In this document: positions 37,924 to 47,961 of the stretch, piece by piece
Numbering within the stretch: the first letter of the stretch is position 1
Layout: the number at the start of each line of letters is the position of its first letter
Origin: an uncultured Luminiphilus sp.
GTDB taxonomy: Bacteria > Pseudomonadota > Gammaproteobacteria > Pseudomonadales > Halieaceae
Assembly: GCA_943789425.1 (NCBI GenBank)
Contig: CALSUB010000005.1
Coordinates: 1 to 64,000, forward strand
Reading direction: 5' to 3'
DNA length: 64,000 nt
Program-made: the position numbers and the translations under genes
The notes under the pieces: generated by a model
The model's input: only the letters and a program-made list of their open reading frames with translations
Told to the model about the DNA's origin: nothing
Database searches by the model: none

Positions 37924-39795
37924 TCAGGATGCGTTGCCCGTTGCACCGCCCTCTACCCCTGACTGAAATTGTCGATTCGCCAAACGCTGATACAAATCAC
38001 AGCGCGTGATGAGGTCTTCGTGGCGGCCACTGTCGACGACTTGCCCCTCATTCATGACTACGATTTTATCGGCATTCATGACGGTCGAGAGTCGATGAGC
38101 AATGATGATAGTCGTTCGTTCCCGCATGATCCCTGTGAGCGCTTGCTGCACATGCCACTCGCTTTCTGTATCGAGTGCACTGGTGGCTTCGTCGAGCAAC
38201 AGCAGCTCGGGATTAACCAGAATAGCCCTTGCCAGCGCCAACCGCTGGCGTTGGCCGCCTGAGAGCCTCACACCTTGAGCGCCAAGATCGCTGTGATAAC
38301 CCTCCGGAAGGGCTGCGATAAAATCATGAGCGTGCGCCATTTGTGCAGCGCTCTCGACAGACGCCTGCGTTGGGCTGTCGGCACCATAGGCAATGTTATA
38401 AAAAATATCGCCGGAGAACAGTGCGGGTTGCTGAGGCACCAATGCGATTTTTTGACGCCAGGCAGTCAGTGAGAGCGCCCGCAAGTCCTTGCCGCCAAAC
38501 TCGATAGTCCCGCTCGCGGGGTCATAGAAACGGAGGATGAGTTCAAAAACCGTTGACTTGCCGGCCCCAGAAGGCCCCACTAACGCCACCGACTCACCGG
38601 GCTGTATCGTTAAATTGAGCCCATTCAGCGCCGGCATATCGGGTCGGCTTGGGTAAAAAAACTGCACAGCGTTGAAGTGCAGGCGCTGCCCACTTGCCAC
38701 GGTATTGCTACCGATATCAGGAATCGTGCTGCTTTCTTGCAGCAGCTCCATCAGCCGTTCTGCTGCACCTGCAGCTCGTTGCAGGTCACCCCAGACTTCT
38801 GCCAATGTGGCGAAAGCGGTGCCCACCATGACCGCATAAAAGACGAAAGCACCGAGTTCGCCGCCGGTCATCCGACCTTCAATGACATCGATGCCGCCAG
38901 ACCACATCATGCTGATCATGCCCCCCATCAATAAAAAGATGGCAAAACCAGTCAGCAACGCTCGCTGCCAAACACGTGATCGCGCAATGACAAAGGCGCG
39001 CTCAACATCTTGCGCGAAACCGGTTTTTTCTGAGATCTCACGATTGAAGCTCTGGACCACTTTGATGCTTTGAAAAATTTCTCCGGCATGACTGCCGACT
39101 TCTGCGATCGACTGCTGACTTTTATTGGAGAGTTTGCGTACTCGCCTGCCGAAGATCAGGATCGGAATCAGTGTGATGGGCACGGCGATTAAAATCACCA
39201 GGCTGAGTTGCAAATTGGTAATCACCATTAAGGTCAACGCCCCGGTTAACGTCAGCGCATTGCGCACTGCAAGACTCACGGACGAGCCGATCAACGTTTG
39301 CAGGAGTGTCGTATCGGTCGTCAGCCGCGACATGATTTCGCCCGAATGGTTTGTTTCGAAGTAACTGGGTTGTAGATGAACGAGATTATTAAAGACCGCA
39401 CTCCGTAGGTCAGCGCTCACACGCTCGCCCAACCAGGACACTAGATAAAACCGCGTCATAGAGCCAAACGCCATTGCGACCCCAATAATCAAGATAAAGG
39501 AGACCGCCTTATACAACCCGGTTGCGTCAGCGCCTGAGAACCCCTCATCGATCAGTATTCTGACGCCGTATCCCAGTGTTAGCTGTGCGCCGGCGGTAAA
39601 AATCAGCGCGGCGCCCGCAGCCATCAGGCGGCTTTTATGAGGCCATAAAAAGGCCAGCATCTGCCGCAGCGGCGCCAAAGATCGCGCGCGCGTAAGCCGA
39701 TCCTCAGGGTCGATTTCTTGTTTGATGGGCGCTGTATTGTCAGTCACATTAATCGCTTCGGGCTGGCGTGAGTGGTGCTTTTGCTTTATCTGCAA
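37924..39795 (-). CDS. ABC transporter, fused permease-ATPase (MsbA/multidrug exporter type)
   Basis: 623 residues. Six-helix ABC1 membrane domain (about 45-340) with the coupling region SAVFNNLVHLQPSYFETNHSGE, then nucleotide-binding domain with Walker A GPSGAGKST, signature LSGGQRQR, Walker B LLLLDEATSAL and H-loop IIAHRLSTV. Works as a homodimer or half of a heterodimer. Substrate not deducible; lacks neighbours that would indicate lipid A or peptide export. Start could be ATG 39795 or GTG 39747. Confidence 0.9.
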   Translation of the reverse strand: MQIKQKHHSRQPEAINVTDNTAPIKQEIDPEDRLTRARSLAPLRQMLAFLWPHKSRLMAAGAALIFTAGAQLTLGYGVRILIDEGFSGADATGLYKAVSFILIIGVAMAFGSMTRFYLVSWLGERVSADLRSAVFNNLVHLQPSYFETNHSGEIMSRLTTDTTLLQTLIGSSVSLAVRNALTLTGALTLMVITNLQLSLVILIAVPITLIPILIFGRRVRKLSNKSQQSIAEVGSHAGEIFQSIKVVQSFNREISEKTGFAQDVERAFVIARSRVWQRALLTGFAIFLLMGGMISMMWSGGIDVIEGRMTGGELGAFVFYAVMVGTAFATLAEVWGDLQRAAGAAERLMELLQESSTIPDIGSNTVASGQRLHFNAVQFFYPSRPDMPALNGLNLTIQPGESVALVGPSGAGKSTVFELILRFYDPASGTIEFGGKDLRALSLTAWRQKIALVPQQPALFSGDIFYNIAYGADSPTQASVESAAQMAHAHDFIAALPEGYHSDLGAQGVRLSGGQRQRLALARAILVNPELLLLDEATSALDTESEWHVQQALTGIMRERTTIIIAHRLSTVMNADKIVVMNEGQVVDSGRHEDLITRCDLYQRLANRQFQSGVEGGATGNAS

Positions 39796-39953
39796 CTAGT
39801 TTACGCGGGCCCGCACTAAAAAGATCGTTCAGTATCAATCTGGATTGGTATTGCTTTTGATGCGGCTACCCTTGGCATCGCTCCCGATGATCATCGGTTT
39901 ATTACGGTAACTGGTAATCAGCGCCCGATCGGGCCTAATCGGCTTGTCATTGC

Positions 39954-41750
39954 TCAGCTCTTGTCAGGGTAGTTGAGCGTGTTTTTCAATCGTTGTTTTT
40001 CACTGTCTGATAAATCTGGAAAAGGTAAGCCTTCACCCTGACGCCAAACCTCCAGTTTCGCATCGACCTCCGCCAGCTTATCCACCGAGGCCTGTTGAAA
40101 ATCACGAAGCTGTAACACTTGCCCTGGCCCAGAAAAGATGGCGCCGTTGTGATGCACAATTTCGATAATGCGGAGGTTGAGGTCCTCCGCGACAGCGAGA
40201 TATTCTTGGTACTCCTTAGTCGTGATTTCTGCATCAAGCCGTATCACAGCGGTTGCCGCGGCGATGTCGGATAATCTGATACTGATCGAATCTTGCTTCA
40301 CCATCGGGTGCGAGGCAAATAGTGCCCGGAACTCACCCAAAATGGCGCGAAGTTGATCGGGTGTTGGCATCTGTAGTTCGAGCAGTTTAAAAAACCGGAT
40401 TCGGTCTCGTACTGAGAAATTCTCAATGTCTGCGGACGAAAACATAGAGTTGGGCACGGTCACCAAGGTACGATCTTTTGTTCGCAGGGTCACCGAGCGC
40501 AGTCCGATCTCTTCGACCATGCCCTTTGTCTCGCCAAAGCGGCACCAGTCGCCAGGCCGAATAGGCCTCGCGGTATACAGCGTGATGGCGCCGATGACGT
40601 TTTCTAACGTTTTTTGTGCCGCGAGCGCGATTGCGATAGAGCCGACGCCAAGCCCGGTTATCAAGGTTGATACATTAAAGCCCGCCTGATCAGCCCACAT
40701 GAGTGCGGCGGTCGTGGCAACAATGATACGGACAATGACAATAACGGGCTTGATGAGCGCGACATATTCGATCTCGCCCAGTAATTCGAGCTGTCGAATT
40801 TTGTAATCGCGGTAGAGGTTCAGTAAGCCGAAGGCGAAAATGACCGCAACAATATATTCAAGTGGCGAGGATTTTAGGTATGCGCGAGCCATCACCGATA
40901 GACCGAGCTGTGCGATAACGATGCGAATCAGTAGTACGTACAACATCAGTCTCAGAGGCGTTTGTAAAAAGCGCCGTAGCGCATGCCCCCAGGGGTTTGC
41001 GATGCGGCGCATCAGTCGGCTGACGAGCTGGCTGACCCAGCCTGTTGCAAACCACCCGGCAATTAACGTAAACAGCAGAGTCGCAAACTGCCAATTGCCC
41101 ATACTCAAGATATAAAATTCGGGTAATGTCTGCGAAAGCCAGACGGCCAGATCGCTATAACCGAGCTCATCCCACATATCAGGAATTCGAATGACGGAGG
41201 CATTAGCAATTTTCCAAGCATACGTGCCGTCTGCCTCCTCCAGACGCTGCAGATAAATAGGAATGACCTCTTCGCTCAGCGTGACAGTGCCCGCCTGCTC
41301 GAGGTCATCGGGTAGCCCATCGTCTTGACTACCTCGAGGATCGTTACTCACCAAACTCAGATCGAGTACGTTTTGTTGCGCAAAAATAAAGAGCAATCCG
41401 CGCGCCAGTGAGATGGGATCAATTTCTGCAATGTCTGACGGGAGATAGCGGAGGTCGAGATACAGCGCTGCTGAGGACGGGTCGCCCTGGCGAAAGGCGT
41501 TATGCAAGGCAAACAGTGCTTGTTGGGGCGTTTGCGCCTTGCCCGGTTCAAAGCCGGCCAACAAGTTCGTCTCGAAAGCCTGGTTCAGCTCCTTGGTGCG
41601 TTCAATCAGTTGCGCGGCCGTGAGCCCGCTGTTTTGTTTGATTTTGACATTGGCCGCCATGACCCCTTTACCGGTCTCCTCGGCGTTAATTGGGGCCGCA
41701 ATGAGTGCGCTGGTCACGGTGAATAGGCAGGCAAAAACAAACAGTCTCAT
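39954..41750 (-). CDS. MscS-family mechanosensitive channel with N-terminal periplasmic domain
   Basis: 598 residues. Signal peptide (about 1-22, ending PINAEE), a periplasmic region of about 200 residues, five or so helices, and the MscS pore helix and beta domain: ITGLGVGSIAIALAAQKTLE and GDWCRFGETKGMVEEIGLRS. Larger than canonical MscS because of the N-terminal domain. Excellent ribosome site GGAGGAAAG before ATG 41750. Runs after tatC on the same strand (16-nt gap). Probably an osmotic release valve. Confidence 0.9.
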   Translation of the reverse strand: MRLFVFACLFTVTSALIAAPINAEETGKGVMAANVKIKQNSGLTAAQLIERTKELNQAFETNLLAGFEPGKAQTPQQALFALHNAFRQGDPSSAALYLDLRYLPSDIAEIDPISLARGLLFIFAQQNVLDLSLVSNDPRGSQDDGLPDDLEQAGTVTLSEEVIPIYLQRLEEADGTYAWKIANASVIRIPDMWDELGYSDLAVWLSQTLPEFYILSMGNWQFATLLFTLIAGWFATGWVSQLVSRLMRRIANPWGHALRRFLQTPLRLMLYVLLIRIVIAQLGLSVMARAYLKSSPLEYIVAVIFAFGLLNLYRDYKIRQLELLGEIEYVALIKPVIVIVRIIVATTAALMWADQAGFNVSTLITGLGVGSIAIALAAQKTLENVIGAITLYTARPIRPGDWCRFGETKGMVEEIGLRSVTLRTKDRTLVTVPNSMFSSADIENFSVRDRIRFFKLLELQMPTPDQLRAILGEFRALFASHPMVKQDSISIRLSDIAAATAVIRLDAEITTKEYQEYLAVAEDLNLRIIEIVHHNGAIFSGPGQVLQLRDFQQASVDKLAEVDAKLEVWRQGEGLPFPDLSDSEKQRLKNTLNYPDKS

Positions 41751-41766
41751 CTTTCCTCCGGGAGGA

Positions 41767-42523
41767 TTATTGATCGCTCTGAGTGGGGTCGGGCTTTTTT
41801 TCCAATAGCCGGCCGAAAAATACGCCTAATTCAAAGAGTAACCACATTGGAATGGCCAGCAGTGATTGTGAAATGACGTCGGGTGGGGTGAGTAACATCC
41901 CAAATACAAAGCACCCCAAAATCAAATAAGGCCGTTTGGCGGCTAGCGAATCTGCGGTCGTTGTGCCCGTCCAAATTAAGACCACCGCCACAATCGGCAT
42001 CTCGAAAGCAATGCCAAAGGCCAGAAAAAGCTTTAATACGAAATCTAAGTAGCTGTTGATGTCGGTCATCACTTGGACACTGTCGGGACCCACACTGGTG
42101 AAAAAGGCAAAGATCAGGGGGGAAAACGACAAAGTAAGCAAACGCTGCTCCTGCGTAGAACAGCAGCACGCTAGAAGCTAACAGCGGAACCGCGATTCGC
42201 TTCTCCTTTTGGTACAACCCCGGCGCGATAAAACCCCATATCTGAAACAGAATGACTGGAATAGCGAGAAAAATCGCCAGCACTAGGCTGAGCTTAAAAG
42301 GGGTGAGAAAGGGCGATGCGACCCCGGTGGCGATCATGGTCGAACCTGCGGGCATTAGCGCTCGCAGTGGTGCCGAGACAAAACCATAAATTTCGTTGGC
42401 AAAAGGGAATAGCACGACAAACCCAACAACGATGGCCAAGACGGCGCGCAATAAGCGGTCCCGCAACTCTGTTAGGTGTGCAATCAGTGACATGGGCGGA
42501 TCTTGTTCAGTGCTGTCGTTCAT
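41767..42523 (-). CDS. tatC: Twin-arginine translocase subunit TatC (one frameshift)
   Basis: Six-helix core receptor of the Tat pathway. N-terminal [20 protein letters not shown] is diagnostic. The frame from ATG 42523 goes off after FAYFVVFP at a run of six C (plus-strand G 42117-42122). With five C it continues as [19 protein letters not shown] through [12 protein letters not shown] and [17 protein letters not shown] to the stop at 41767, about 251 residues. As read, the product would be a wrong-frame fusion; TatC is usually important, so a base-call error is likely. Start overlaps tatB by 4 nt. Confidence 0.9.
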
Positions 42524-42891
42524 GCGCTGCCGGCGTTGTTCTTGCTGTTGTCGACTGGGTCATCTGACTTGTCAGCGGGGGGGGGTTCCGAGTCATGGTG
42601 GTCGGTGGGTTCCGCCGAAAGTTGCGTCAGAGACTGCACCTCTTGTTCGACGGAGTTCGATCCTGCTTTGAATTGTTGTTCGAGCGCTTGTGACTCGGTT
42701 TTCAGATTTTGCAAAATCTCGTCATTGTGCAACTCGCGCCGTACCTCGGTTCTGATCTGGTCAAAACTGCGCCGAAAACGATTAACCCAGGCCAGTGTGG
42801 TTCTTACTGCACCCGGAAGTTGTTCGGGGCCGATCACCAAGAGGCCTACCACCCCAATCAACAAGAGCTCAGCAAAGCCAATATCGAACAC
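42520..42891 (-). CDS. tatB: Twin-arginine translocase subunit TatB
   Basis: 123 residues: N-terminal membrane helix in [20 protein letters not shown], hinge GPEQLP, amphipathic helix with [17 protein letters not shown], then an acidic, disordered tail. The Glu near position 8 and GPEQLP distinguish it from TatA. 15 nt after tatA; overlaps tatC by 4 nt. Confidence 0.95.
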   Translation of the reverse strand: MFDIGFAELLLIGVVGLLVIGPEQLPGAVRTTLAWVNRFRRSFDQIRTEVRRELHNDEILQNLKTESQALEQQFKAGSNSVEQEVQSLTQLSAEPTDHHDSEPPPADKSDDPVDNSKNNAGSA

Positions 42892-42906
42892 GAATGGGTG
42901 CTCCGG

Positions 42907-43164
42907 TTATACGGGCGGCTTATCGTGATGGCTTTCCTCGCGTGCCGCAGTCGAGCCAGTAGAATCCGAAGGGCTCTCCTCGCGCTCAACCGAGGCGCTG
43001 GCAGTGTCTGACTCGGGTGTGTCTTGCTTCATGCTGTCTCGAAAGCCCTTGATCGCGTTACCCAAATCGCCCCCAATGTTGCGCAGCCTCGATGTCCCGA
43101 AAAGCATCACAACGATTGCGAGGATGATAAGCAGTTGCCAAATACTGATTCCGCCAAGACCCAT
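42907..43164 (-). CDS. tatA: Twin-arginine translocase subunit TatA
   Basis: 85 residues: helix [17 protein letters not shown], then the [17 protein letters not shown] hinge/amphipathic helix with the conserved Phe-Gly, and a highly charged tail. Pore-forming Tat component. GGGAGA precedes ATG 43164. Lies 17 nt after hisE; the hisI-hisE-tatABC order is that of Pseudomonas. Confidence 0.95.
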   Translation of the reverse strand: MGLGGISIWQLLIILAIVVMLFGTSRLRNIGGDLGNAIKGFRDSMKQDTPESDTASASVEREESPSDSTGSTAAREESHHDKPPV

Positions 43165-43181
43165 AGTGTTTCTCCCTGTTC

Positions 43182-43535
43182 TTACGCCTCGTCTGAGGCG
43201 TCATTATGGCTGTTACGAGAGGCTTTTTCCGTGAGTCCTGATAGCCCCATTCTTTTATCCAGCACCTCTAGTACGGCCTTATGGTCAGCATCGAGGTGCG
43301 AGAGCATGACGAGTGTGTGAAACCACAGGTCGGCCACTTCATTGATCAGCGCCGCTTGCTCGCCTCCTTGCGCCGTGTCTTTTGCCGCGAGGATCACTTC
43401 AGTCGCTTCTTCGCCGACTTTTTCTAAAATTTTGTTCAAACCTTGTGCATGCAAAGAGGCGACATAGGAACTGTCCGCTGCTGCGATTTTTCGCGCTAGA
43501 AGGACCTTGTCTAGGGCTGTGAGTACGTCAGTCAT
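43182..43535 (-). CDS. hisE: Phosphoribosyl-ATP diphosphatase HisE
   Basis: 117 residues, second step of histidine synthesis. Signature [20 protein letters not shown] with metal-binding Glu residues, followed by [14 protein letters not shown]. Immediately adjacent to hisI: its ATG starts on the base after the hisI TGA. Separate from HisI, unlike the enteric HisIE fusion. Confidence 0.96.
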   Translation of the reverse strand: MTDVLTALDKVLLARKIAAADSSYVASLHAQGLNKILEKVGEEATEVILAAKDTAQGGEQAALINEVADLWFHTLVMLSHLDADHKAVLEVLDKRMGLSGLTEKASRNSHNDASDEA

Positions 43536-43910
43536 TCACCGGTCCTCAGTTAGCTGCCACGTATCATCGACGCACGAGTAAAAAAAACAAGTACGGCGTC
43601 CCGTATGGCAAGCCCCCGTGCCATTTTGTTGCACCTGTAGTAAGAGTGTATCCCCATCACAGTCTAGTTTGATATCGATGAGTTCCTGAGTGCTGCCAGA
43701 GGTTTCTCCCTTGCGCCATAAGGCTTGCCGAGATCGTGACCAATAAATTGCCTGCCGTTGCGACAGTGTCAACGCCAGCGATTCTGCATTCATCCATGCC
43801 ACCATCAGCACTTCGCCTGTTGCATGATCTTGCGCAACGGCGGGGATAAGACCCTGCTCATTCCAGCGAGGGGTCATCGATGTTGGGGTCTGAGCGTCAA
43901 ATGTGGTCAT
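43536..43910 (-). CDS. hisI: Phosphoribosyl-AMP cyclohydrolase HisI
   Basis: Third step of histidine synthesis; zinc/magnesium enzyme of about 125 residues. Metal sites [11 protein letters not shown] and [12 protein letters not shown], plus [10 protein letters not shown] and [16 protein letters not shown] 43910 is the family start; the open frame reaching back to 44228 overlaps ubiB and is spurious upstream of that point. Distant from hisBHAF by 35 kb. Confidence 0.96.
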   Translation of the reverse strand: MTTFDAQTPTSMTPRWNEQGLIPAVAQDHATGEVLMVAWMNAESLALTLSQRQAIYWSRSRQALWRKGETSGSTQELIDIKLDCDGDTLLLQVQQNGTGACHTGRRTCFFYSCVDDTWQLTEDR

Positions 43911-43939
43911 GTGAGTAGTATGCCAGAGGTCTGAAAGGG

Positions 43940-45508
43940 TTATCGGTGTCGTAAAACGATCGCGCAAAGTAGGCAGCCACCACCCAAAATCAGCCAGCCT
44001 AGCCCTTCGATCGACTGAGCAATACCAAAACCGAGTGCCAATGCGCCCAGCCCGGTTAGGGGCAGTACCCACCGCGGTGTCGACGCAATCGGCACCGGTT
44101 CCTTTTTGGGCTGCCGGAGTTGTGCTAGTACCAGATCGGGTAATAGCGGTAGCGACTCCAGTAGCGCCGGCGCATCCTCCTGCAGTCGCTTGCTCACCGT
44201 CTGCAGTGAATATCGCTCTGAAACCCACTGTTCAAGGAACGGCTTGGCGGTGTCCCACAGATTTAATGCCGGATAAAGCTGCCTGCCCAGCCCCTCGATA
44301 TTGAGCAGGGTCTTTTGCAGGAGCACGAGCTGTGGCTGCACTTGCATATCAAACTGTCCTGCGGTGCGAAATAAGTTCACCACCATATGACCGAATGAAA
44401 TCTCTGCCAGTGGGCGCTCGAACACTGGCTCACACAGTGTGCGCATGGCGGATTCAAACTCAGCGATCGGGGTATCGGCTGAGATCCAGCCACACTCGAT
44501 ATGAAGTTTGGCGCAGAGCCGATAATCTTGTTGAAAAATCGCGAGTAGGTTGCGTGCGAGGTAATACAGGTCTCGGTCGTCGAGTTGACCCACAATCGCG
44601 CAGTCCACCGCAATATAACGGGGATCCTCCGGGCGCGTGCAGTCAACAAAGATATTACCGGGATGCATATCCGCGTGAAAAAAACTGTCGCGAAATACTT
44701 GAGTGAAAAAAATCTCTACCCCACGCTCCGCAAGCAGTTTTACATCGACCTGCTTCGCGCGCAACGCCTCAATATCACTGATCGGGACACCATAAATTCT
44801 CTCGCTGACCATGACTTGCTGAGTGGTTAATGGCCAGTGAACTGCCGGTACATACACCAAATCGCCGTCTTGAAAATGGCGTTTTAACTGAGAGGCATTA
44901 GCGGCTTCACGCTGTAGATCAAGCTCGCCATGAATGATTCGCTCATATTCTGCCACCACTTCGACGGGTCTAAGCCGCCGGCCGTTGCGTGACCAGCGAG
45001 CCAGTAGTGTCGCGACGTGGTGGAGAATTTTAAGGTCCTGAGCAATGGTCAGTTCGATACCGGGCCGCAAGACCTTCACGACCACATCGGCGCCGTCTGG
45101 GAGACGCGCACCATGGACTTGTGCCACTGACGCAGCAGCCAGCGGATTCGCATCAAATTCGGCGAAGCACTCAGCAATGGGTTTACCCAGTGTGTGCTCG
45201 ATACGCTCAATGGCTTCGTTGGCGGGGAAGGGGGCAACCTGATCTTGGAGTAATGCCAGTTCATCGGCGATATCGCGTGGCAATAAATCTCGACGAGTCG
45301 ACAGCAGCTGTCCGAATTTAACAAAGACGGGACCCAAATCTTCTAATGCCCGACGCAGCCGCTCCCCTCTGGGTGTGTTCGTGGCGACCGACGTGACGGG
45401 GAAAACGTGCAACAGTAAAACCAGTAACCTCGGTCTTTGCGTTAGAGGTAAAAGCTGATCGAGTCGGTAGCGCGCTGCCGTGCGATAGAGCGCAATTAGA
45501 CGCCTCAT
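43940..45508 (-). CDS. ubiB: Ubiquinone biosynthesis protein kinase-like UbiB
   Basis: 522 residues, atypical kinase/ATPase family needed for aerobic ubiquinone synthesis. KxGQ motif in [19 protein letters not shown]-site [13 protein letters not shown] with [19 protein letters not shown] catalytic loop, and two C-terminal helices. The metal-binding DFG-equivalent is D302-C-A ([12 protein letters not shown]) where E. coli has DCG. Overlaps ubiJ by 4 nt. Confidence 0.94.
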   Translation of the reverse strand: MRRLIALYRTAARYRLDQLLPLTQRPRLLVLLLHVFPVTSVATNTPRGERLRRALEDLGPVFVKFGQLLSTRRDLLPRDIADELALLQDQVAPFPANEAIERIEHTLGKPIAECFAEFDANPLAAASVAQVHGARLPDGADVVVKVLRPGIELTIAQDLKILHHVATLLARWSRNGRRLRPVEVVAEYERIIHGELDLQREAANASQLKRHFQDGDLVYVPAVHWPLTTQQVMVSERIYGVPISDIEALRAKQVDVKLLAERGVEIFFTQVFRDSFFHADMHPGNIFVDCTRPEDPRYIAVDCAIVGQLDDRDLYYLARNLLAIFQQDYRLCAKLHIECGWISADTPIAEFESAMRTLCEPVFERPLAEISFGHMVVNLFRTAGQFDMQVQPQLVLLQKTLLNIEGLGRQLYPALNLWDTAKPFLEQWVSERYSLQTVSKRLQEDAPALLESLPLLPDLVLAQLRQPKKEPVPIASTPRWVLPLTGLGALALGFGIAQSIEGLGWLILGGGCLLCAIVLRHR

Positions 45509-46152
45509 GCCTGCCCCCGTTTCTGCTCGACTTTGGCGCGTAACTTTTCGAATTTACTTTGCGCGCGATCGACTTGCATCGCTAGGGACTGCACGGCGTC
45601 AAAAAAATATTCGAGCTCGGCTTTGGGTGGGGTTAAGCGCGCCTCTTCCAATACAAACTCCGAGACCTGCCTCCGCAAACTGGCATGGGCGCCTTCTCCC
45701 CAGCGAAAAATACGGCGCAGTGTTTCTGCGATTTGGTGACCCATGACGTCACCTAATGTGGCGACTAACGGCGCTTCCCAGTCGATATCCATACGTGAAA
45801 TAACCTGCTGCAGCGCAATAAGGCTGGCGCTATTGCCCTCTAGCTCAATGCCGCTATTGATCAGGACTGCCGCGGGATCTTTTGAAGAGGCCAGTGATGC
45901 GAAGTCCTCGACTGTACCGCGCACAAAAGCAGCCGTGGGCAGCTCGCAGTGCGTTAAAAGCCGCGCCTCGGTGCCAGAAATGATGTTGAGATAGACCGTC
46001 AAGTCAAAGGTTGTAACTTCGACTCCCAGCACGGTCCCAGCAAGCTCACCGAGTTCGTCATGTGAGGCGGGCGACAACCCAATGGCCTGATTCAGTGCCC
46101 CTTCGATACCCGCAAGCGCTGCACTCAATAACGCAGGGTCGTGCTGGGTCAC
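45505..46152 (-). CDS. ubiJ: Ubiquinone biosynthesis accessory factor UbiJ (SCP2 domain)
   Basis: 215 residues: SCP2-like lipid-binding domain about 15-115 and a C-terminal coiled coil ([20 protein letters not shown]). UbiJ is the lipid-binding component of the soluble Ubi complex. Between ubiE and ubiB with 4-nt overlaps on both sides, the standard ubiEJB operon. Confidence 0.92.
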   Translation of the reverse strand: MTQHDPALLSAALAGIEGALNQAIGLSPASHDELGELAGTVLGVEVTTFDLTVYLNIISGTEARLLTHCELPTAAFVRGTVEDFASLASSKDPAAVLINSGIELEGNSASLIALQQVISRMDIDWEAPLVATLGDVMGHQIAETLRRIFRWGEGAHASLRRQVSEFVLEEARLTPPKAELEYFFDAVQSLAMQVDRAQSKFEKLRAKVEQKRGQA

Positions 46153-46925
46153 GCTTTAAAACCTTGATGGAGCGCGACGACGCCCCCTGTCATATTGTGG
46201 TAACGGCAATTGGCGAACCCTGCCGTCTCCATCATTTCCAACAGCGTTTCTTGATCTGGGTGCTGACGGATAGACTCTGCCAAATAGCGATAGCTTTCTG
46301 CATCCTGTGCTATCAGTCGGCCCATCGCGGGTAATATTTGAAACGAATACTGATCGTATAGTTTGCCCAGGAGAGCTGAGGTCGGTTTGGAAAACTCCAA
46401 CACCAACACCCTGCCGCCTGGCCGCAAAACGCGCAGCATAGAGCGCATCGCCATGGCTTTATCGGTGACATTGCGCAGACCGAAAGCAATCGTTATGCAG
46501 TCAATACTATTGTCGTCAAAAGGCAATTGTTGCGCGTCAGCCTGAACGACTTGGACATTGCCGGTCGCACCTTTGTCGATGAGTCGGTCGCGTCCCACCG
46601 TTAGCATTGCCGCGTTGATGTCCGCCAAAATAACTTGGCCCTCAGGCCCCACTAGGCGAGAAAACTTGGCTGCCAAGTCCCCTGTGCCGCCAGCGATATC
46701 TAAAACCGTTTGCCCTGGCCGCACGGCACTGAGTTCGATGGTGAATCGCTTCCAAATGCGATGAATGCCTCCCGACATGAGATCGTTCATCAGGTCATAG
46801 CGTCCCGCAACGGAATCAAAAACCCCCCGCACCATGCCGGCCTTATCGCTCCGGTTAACCCGGCTAAAACCAAAGTCGGTGGTGTTGTCCTCGTCGTGAG
46901 GCGCGCTAGTGGTGTCGTTTGTCAT
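46149..46925 (-). CDS. ubiE: Ubiquinone/menaquinone C-methyltransferase UbiE
   Basis: 258 residues from ATG 46925; a TTG at 46955 is in frame, but its GGAG abuts the codon. SAM motifs [15 protein letters not shown] and the UbiE signatures [17 protein letters not shown] and [15 protein letters not shown]. Methylates the quinone ring at C2. First gene of ubiEJB, about 75 nt after DUF971. Confidence 0.96.
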   Translation of the reverse strand: MTNDTTSAPHDEDNTTDFGFSRVNRSDKAGMVRGVFDSVAGRYDLMNDLMSGGIHRIWKRFTIELSAVRPGQTVLDIAGGTGDLAAKFSRLVGPEGQVILADINAAMLTVGRDRLIDKGATGNVQVVQADAQQLPFDDNSIDCITIAFGLRNVTDKAMAMRSMLRVLRPGGRVLVLEFSKPTSALLGKLYDQYSFQILPAMGRLIAQDAESYRYLAESIRQHPDQETLLEMMETAGFANCRYHNMTGGVVALHQGFKA

Positions 46926-47000
46926 ATCCGGGTGCTCACTGTTGCCCTGTGGCAACTCCGTTAACGGACCGGCCAGTGTACCTGAGCAGCGAGTGTCTGT

Positions 47001-47396
47001 TCAGGGCTGAAAATGTAGCACTTGTGCGTCCGCATCCCTAGATTTCCCGGCCGCGGCAAGCTGCTGCAAGTACTGATGCCAATATTGGTCCTGTTGTTCG
47101 GCCAGATCGCGCAGGTAGGCCCAGCTATAAAGGCCGGAGTCGTGTCCGTCATCAAACGTGATTTGCGCGGCGTAGTGTCCGACGGGCGCAATCGCCACAA
47201 TTTCCACCGATGATTTGCCAGTCTGCAAGATCTCCTGCCCAGCCCCGTGGCCTCGCACTTCTGCGGAGGGAGAAAAAACACGCAAGTATTCCGCGCTGAG
47301 TTCAAATGCCGCATCATCGTCAAATGTGAGTTCGAGTTTTCGCCGACTGCGTGCGTAATGCAGTCGGGTAACGCGCTGTGGTGTTGTGACGCTCAT
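47001..47396 (-). CDS. DUF971 family protein
   Basis: 131 residues. DUF971 (gamma-butyrobetaine-hydroxylase N-terminal-like) fold: LTFDDDAAFELSAEYLRVFSPSAE and ITFDDGHDSGLYSWAYLRDL. Thought to bind zinc or iron-sulfur sites in relatives; role unproven. ATG overlaps the SPOR gene stop by 4 nt. In Pseudomonas hslVU lies between these two genes; here it is absent. Confidence 0.88.
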   Translation of the reverse strand: MSVTTPQRVTRLHYARSRRKLELTFDDDAAFELSAEYLRVFSPSAEVRGHGAGQEILQTGKSSVEIVAIAPVGHYAAQITFDDGHDSGLYSWAYLRDLAEQQDQYWHQYLQQLAAAGKSRDADAQVLHFQP

Positions 47397-47959
47397 GGTG
47401 ATTCCCGTTTCAGCAGTAGCGTATCCATATTCGCTTGCGCCGCCATAGAGCGCGCACGCGCTATTTCAGAGCGGGTCGCAAAAGGCCCCATAGTGACCCG
47501 ATACCAGCGACCGTTGTCGCCGTCAGTGAGTTCAACCACGGCCTCTAGTCCCAGTAACGCGAGCTCACCCCGCCGTCGATCGGCATCTTCCCCCTGCCTG
47601 AAAGAGCCTACTTGCAGTAGGTAGTCAGCAGTATCGGTGCCACCAGCGGTCAACTCGGCTGGCTCAATGTCAGGCGTTAAATCGACTTCCTCATTGGGTA
47701 AAACCGTATCAAAAACAAAGCGAGGTGCGGGCTCAATCACCGTGGTGGCTTCCGGCATTGTTTCTGCCAAAAGATTGGCGTCTGGTTGCGCTAACCAATG
47801 GCTAATACTGAGCGTCGCCATTACTCCAGCTAGCGCGCCCGCCACCGCACCGTGGAGATGCGCTTTGGTGAGTGTCGGCGGCGCGTTGTGAGTGTCCTGC
47901 CCGGCTTTATGGCGCGTTGCAGCCGGTTTGGGTTTCGGTTTTTGCGGTGACCTAGGCAC
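47393..47959 (-). CDS. SPOR-domain membrane protein
   Basis: 188 residues: basic cytoplasmic N-terminus, one helix (about 36-56), periplasmic linker rich in Pro/Glu/Thr, and a C-terminal SPOR domain (about 110-186: DYLLQVGSFRQGEDADRRR, RWYRVTMGPFATRSEIARAR). SPOR domains bind denuded septal glycan; FtsN-like architecture, but identity with FtsN is not certain. 2 nt after argS. Confidence 0.87.
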   Translation of the reverse strand: MPRSPQKPKPKPAATRHKAGQDTHNAPPTLTKAHLHGAVAGALAGVMATLSISHWLAQPDANLLAETMPEATTVIEPAPRFVFDTVLPNEEVDLTPDIEPAELTAGGTDTADYLLQVGSFRQGEDADRRRGELALLGLEAVVELTDGDNGRWYRVTMGPFATRSEIARARSMAAQANMDTLLLKRESP

Positions 47960-47961
47960 GA

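Noticed and set aside
42117-42122. Programmed frameshifting in tatC at the C6 run
   Set aside because: No known requirement for recoding in TatC, no stimulatory structure evident, and the same one-base gain occurs in unrelated genes of this window.
43940-44228. Upstream extension of HisI
   Set aside because: The frame is open to 44228 but this part is antisense-free overlap with ubiB; HisI family length and the N-terminal match place the start at 43910.
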